From Mariniphaga sp964398855 (GTDB lineage Bacteria; Bacteroidota; Bacteroidia; Bacteroidales; Prolixibacteraceae): a stretch of 64,000 nt of DNA. Both the position numbers and the translations under genes were made by a program. Positions 64,000 through 64,000 of the stretch are shown one piece after another. The notes beneath the pieces were generated by a model. The model saw only the letters and a program-made list of their open reading frames with translations, was not told the DNA's origin and searched no databases. The stretch's first letter is position 1. Each line of letters opens with the position of its first letter. The stretch covers positions 1 to 64,000 of the forward strand of contig CAYNOQ010000002.1 of NCBI GenBank assembly GCA_964398855.1. Reading direction: 5' to 3'.

Positions 64000-64000
64000 A

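Overview
The window reads as chromosomal DNA of a Bacteroidota bacterium, most likely of the Bacteroidales/Marinilabiliales type. The evidence is a short primary sigma factor (286 aa, no region 1.1), few Shine-Dalgarno sites, upstream sequences of the TAnnTTTG -7 type that is typical of this phylum, a fused E1 alpha-beta 2-oxoacid dehydrogenase, an ExbB / 4-TM protein / ExbD / ExbD operon, and several families largely confined to Bacteroidota (DUF3276, DUF4251, a TPR protein followed by an outer-membrane barrel). The DNA is moderately AT-rich, with AT-rich intergenic spacers. No rRNA, CRISPR array, intact insertion sequence or prophage was seen.

Layout. 0-7.3 kb: nhaA and tamB (minus strand) diverge from tsaD. 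7.4-26.1 kb: an accessory, mostly plus-strand saccharide-processing region. It has two right-handed beta-helix proteins, two paralogous large secreted glycoside-hydrolase-like proteins of unassigned family, an HpcH/HpaI aldolase, a secreted amidohydrolase, a Tat-exported Gfo/Idh/MocA protein whose usual EKP lysine is missing, and a GH16 enzyme. A periplasmic glutathione peroxidase, a DUF3276 protein, a small lipoprotein and a small outer-membrane barrel are interspersed. There is no SusC/SusD pair, no sugar transporter and no regulator, and two intergenic blocks (10.4-11.3 and 22.0-22.7 kb) carry related repeats in opposite orientation. 26.2-34.8 kb: the ExbB/ExbD operon, tRNA-Ser, tatD, gdhA, groEL-groES and fmt. 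35-45.2 kb: tRNA-Pro, two DHA2-type MFS exporters, the fused branched-chain 2-oxoacid dehydrogenase E1, a DUF4251 protein, nfo-dat, MgtC/SapB, a possible 42-aa membrane protein and a CPBP protease-like membrane protein. 45.4-51.7 kb: a secreted metallophosphoesterase, an HxlR-type regulator divergent from a four-gene flavin monooxygenase cassette, a fold-III arginine decarboxylase and ssb. 51.8-64 kb: a zinc-ribbon protein, rpoD, htrA/degP, a LOG-family protein, gyrB, an outer-membrane barrel plus a large TPR protein, and an FtsE-like ATPase.

How the parts fit. The 11-26 kb block looks like an envelope-located pathway for a specific, probably uronate- or fucose-type, glycan. Most of its enzymes carry signal peptides, and only the aldolase appears cytoplasmic. 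The substrate is inference. The rest is housekeeping: replication (gyrB, ssb), transcription (rpoD), translation (tsaD, fmt, tRNAs), protein quality control (groESL, htrA), envelope biogenesis (tamB, TPR/barrel pair, ExbBD), nitrogen and polyamine metabolism (gdhA, arginine decarboxylase), and ion homeostasis (nhaA, mgtC).

Most starts are ATG. Where an open frame extends upstream, I moved the start to the ATG that gives a normal family N-terminus, and the reason is stated in each entry. All functions are from reading motifs in the translations; no database search was run.
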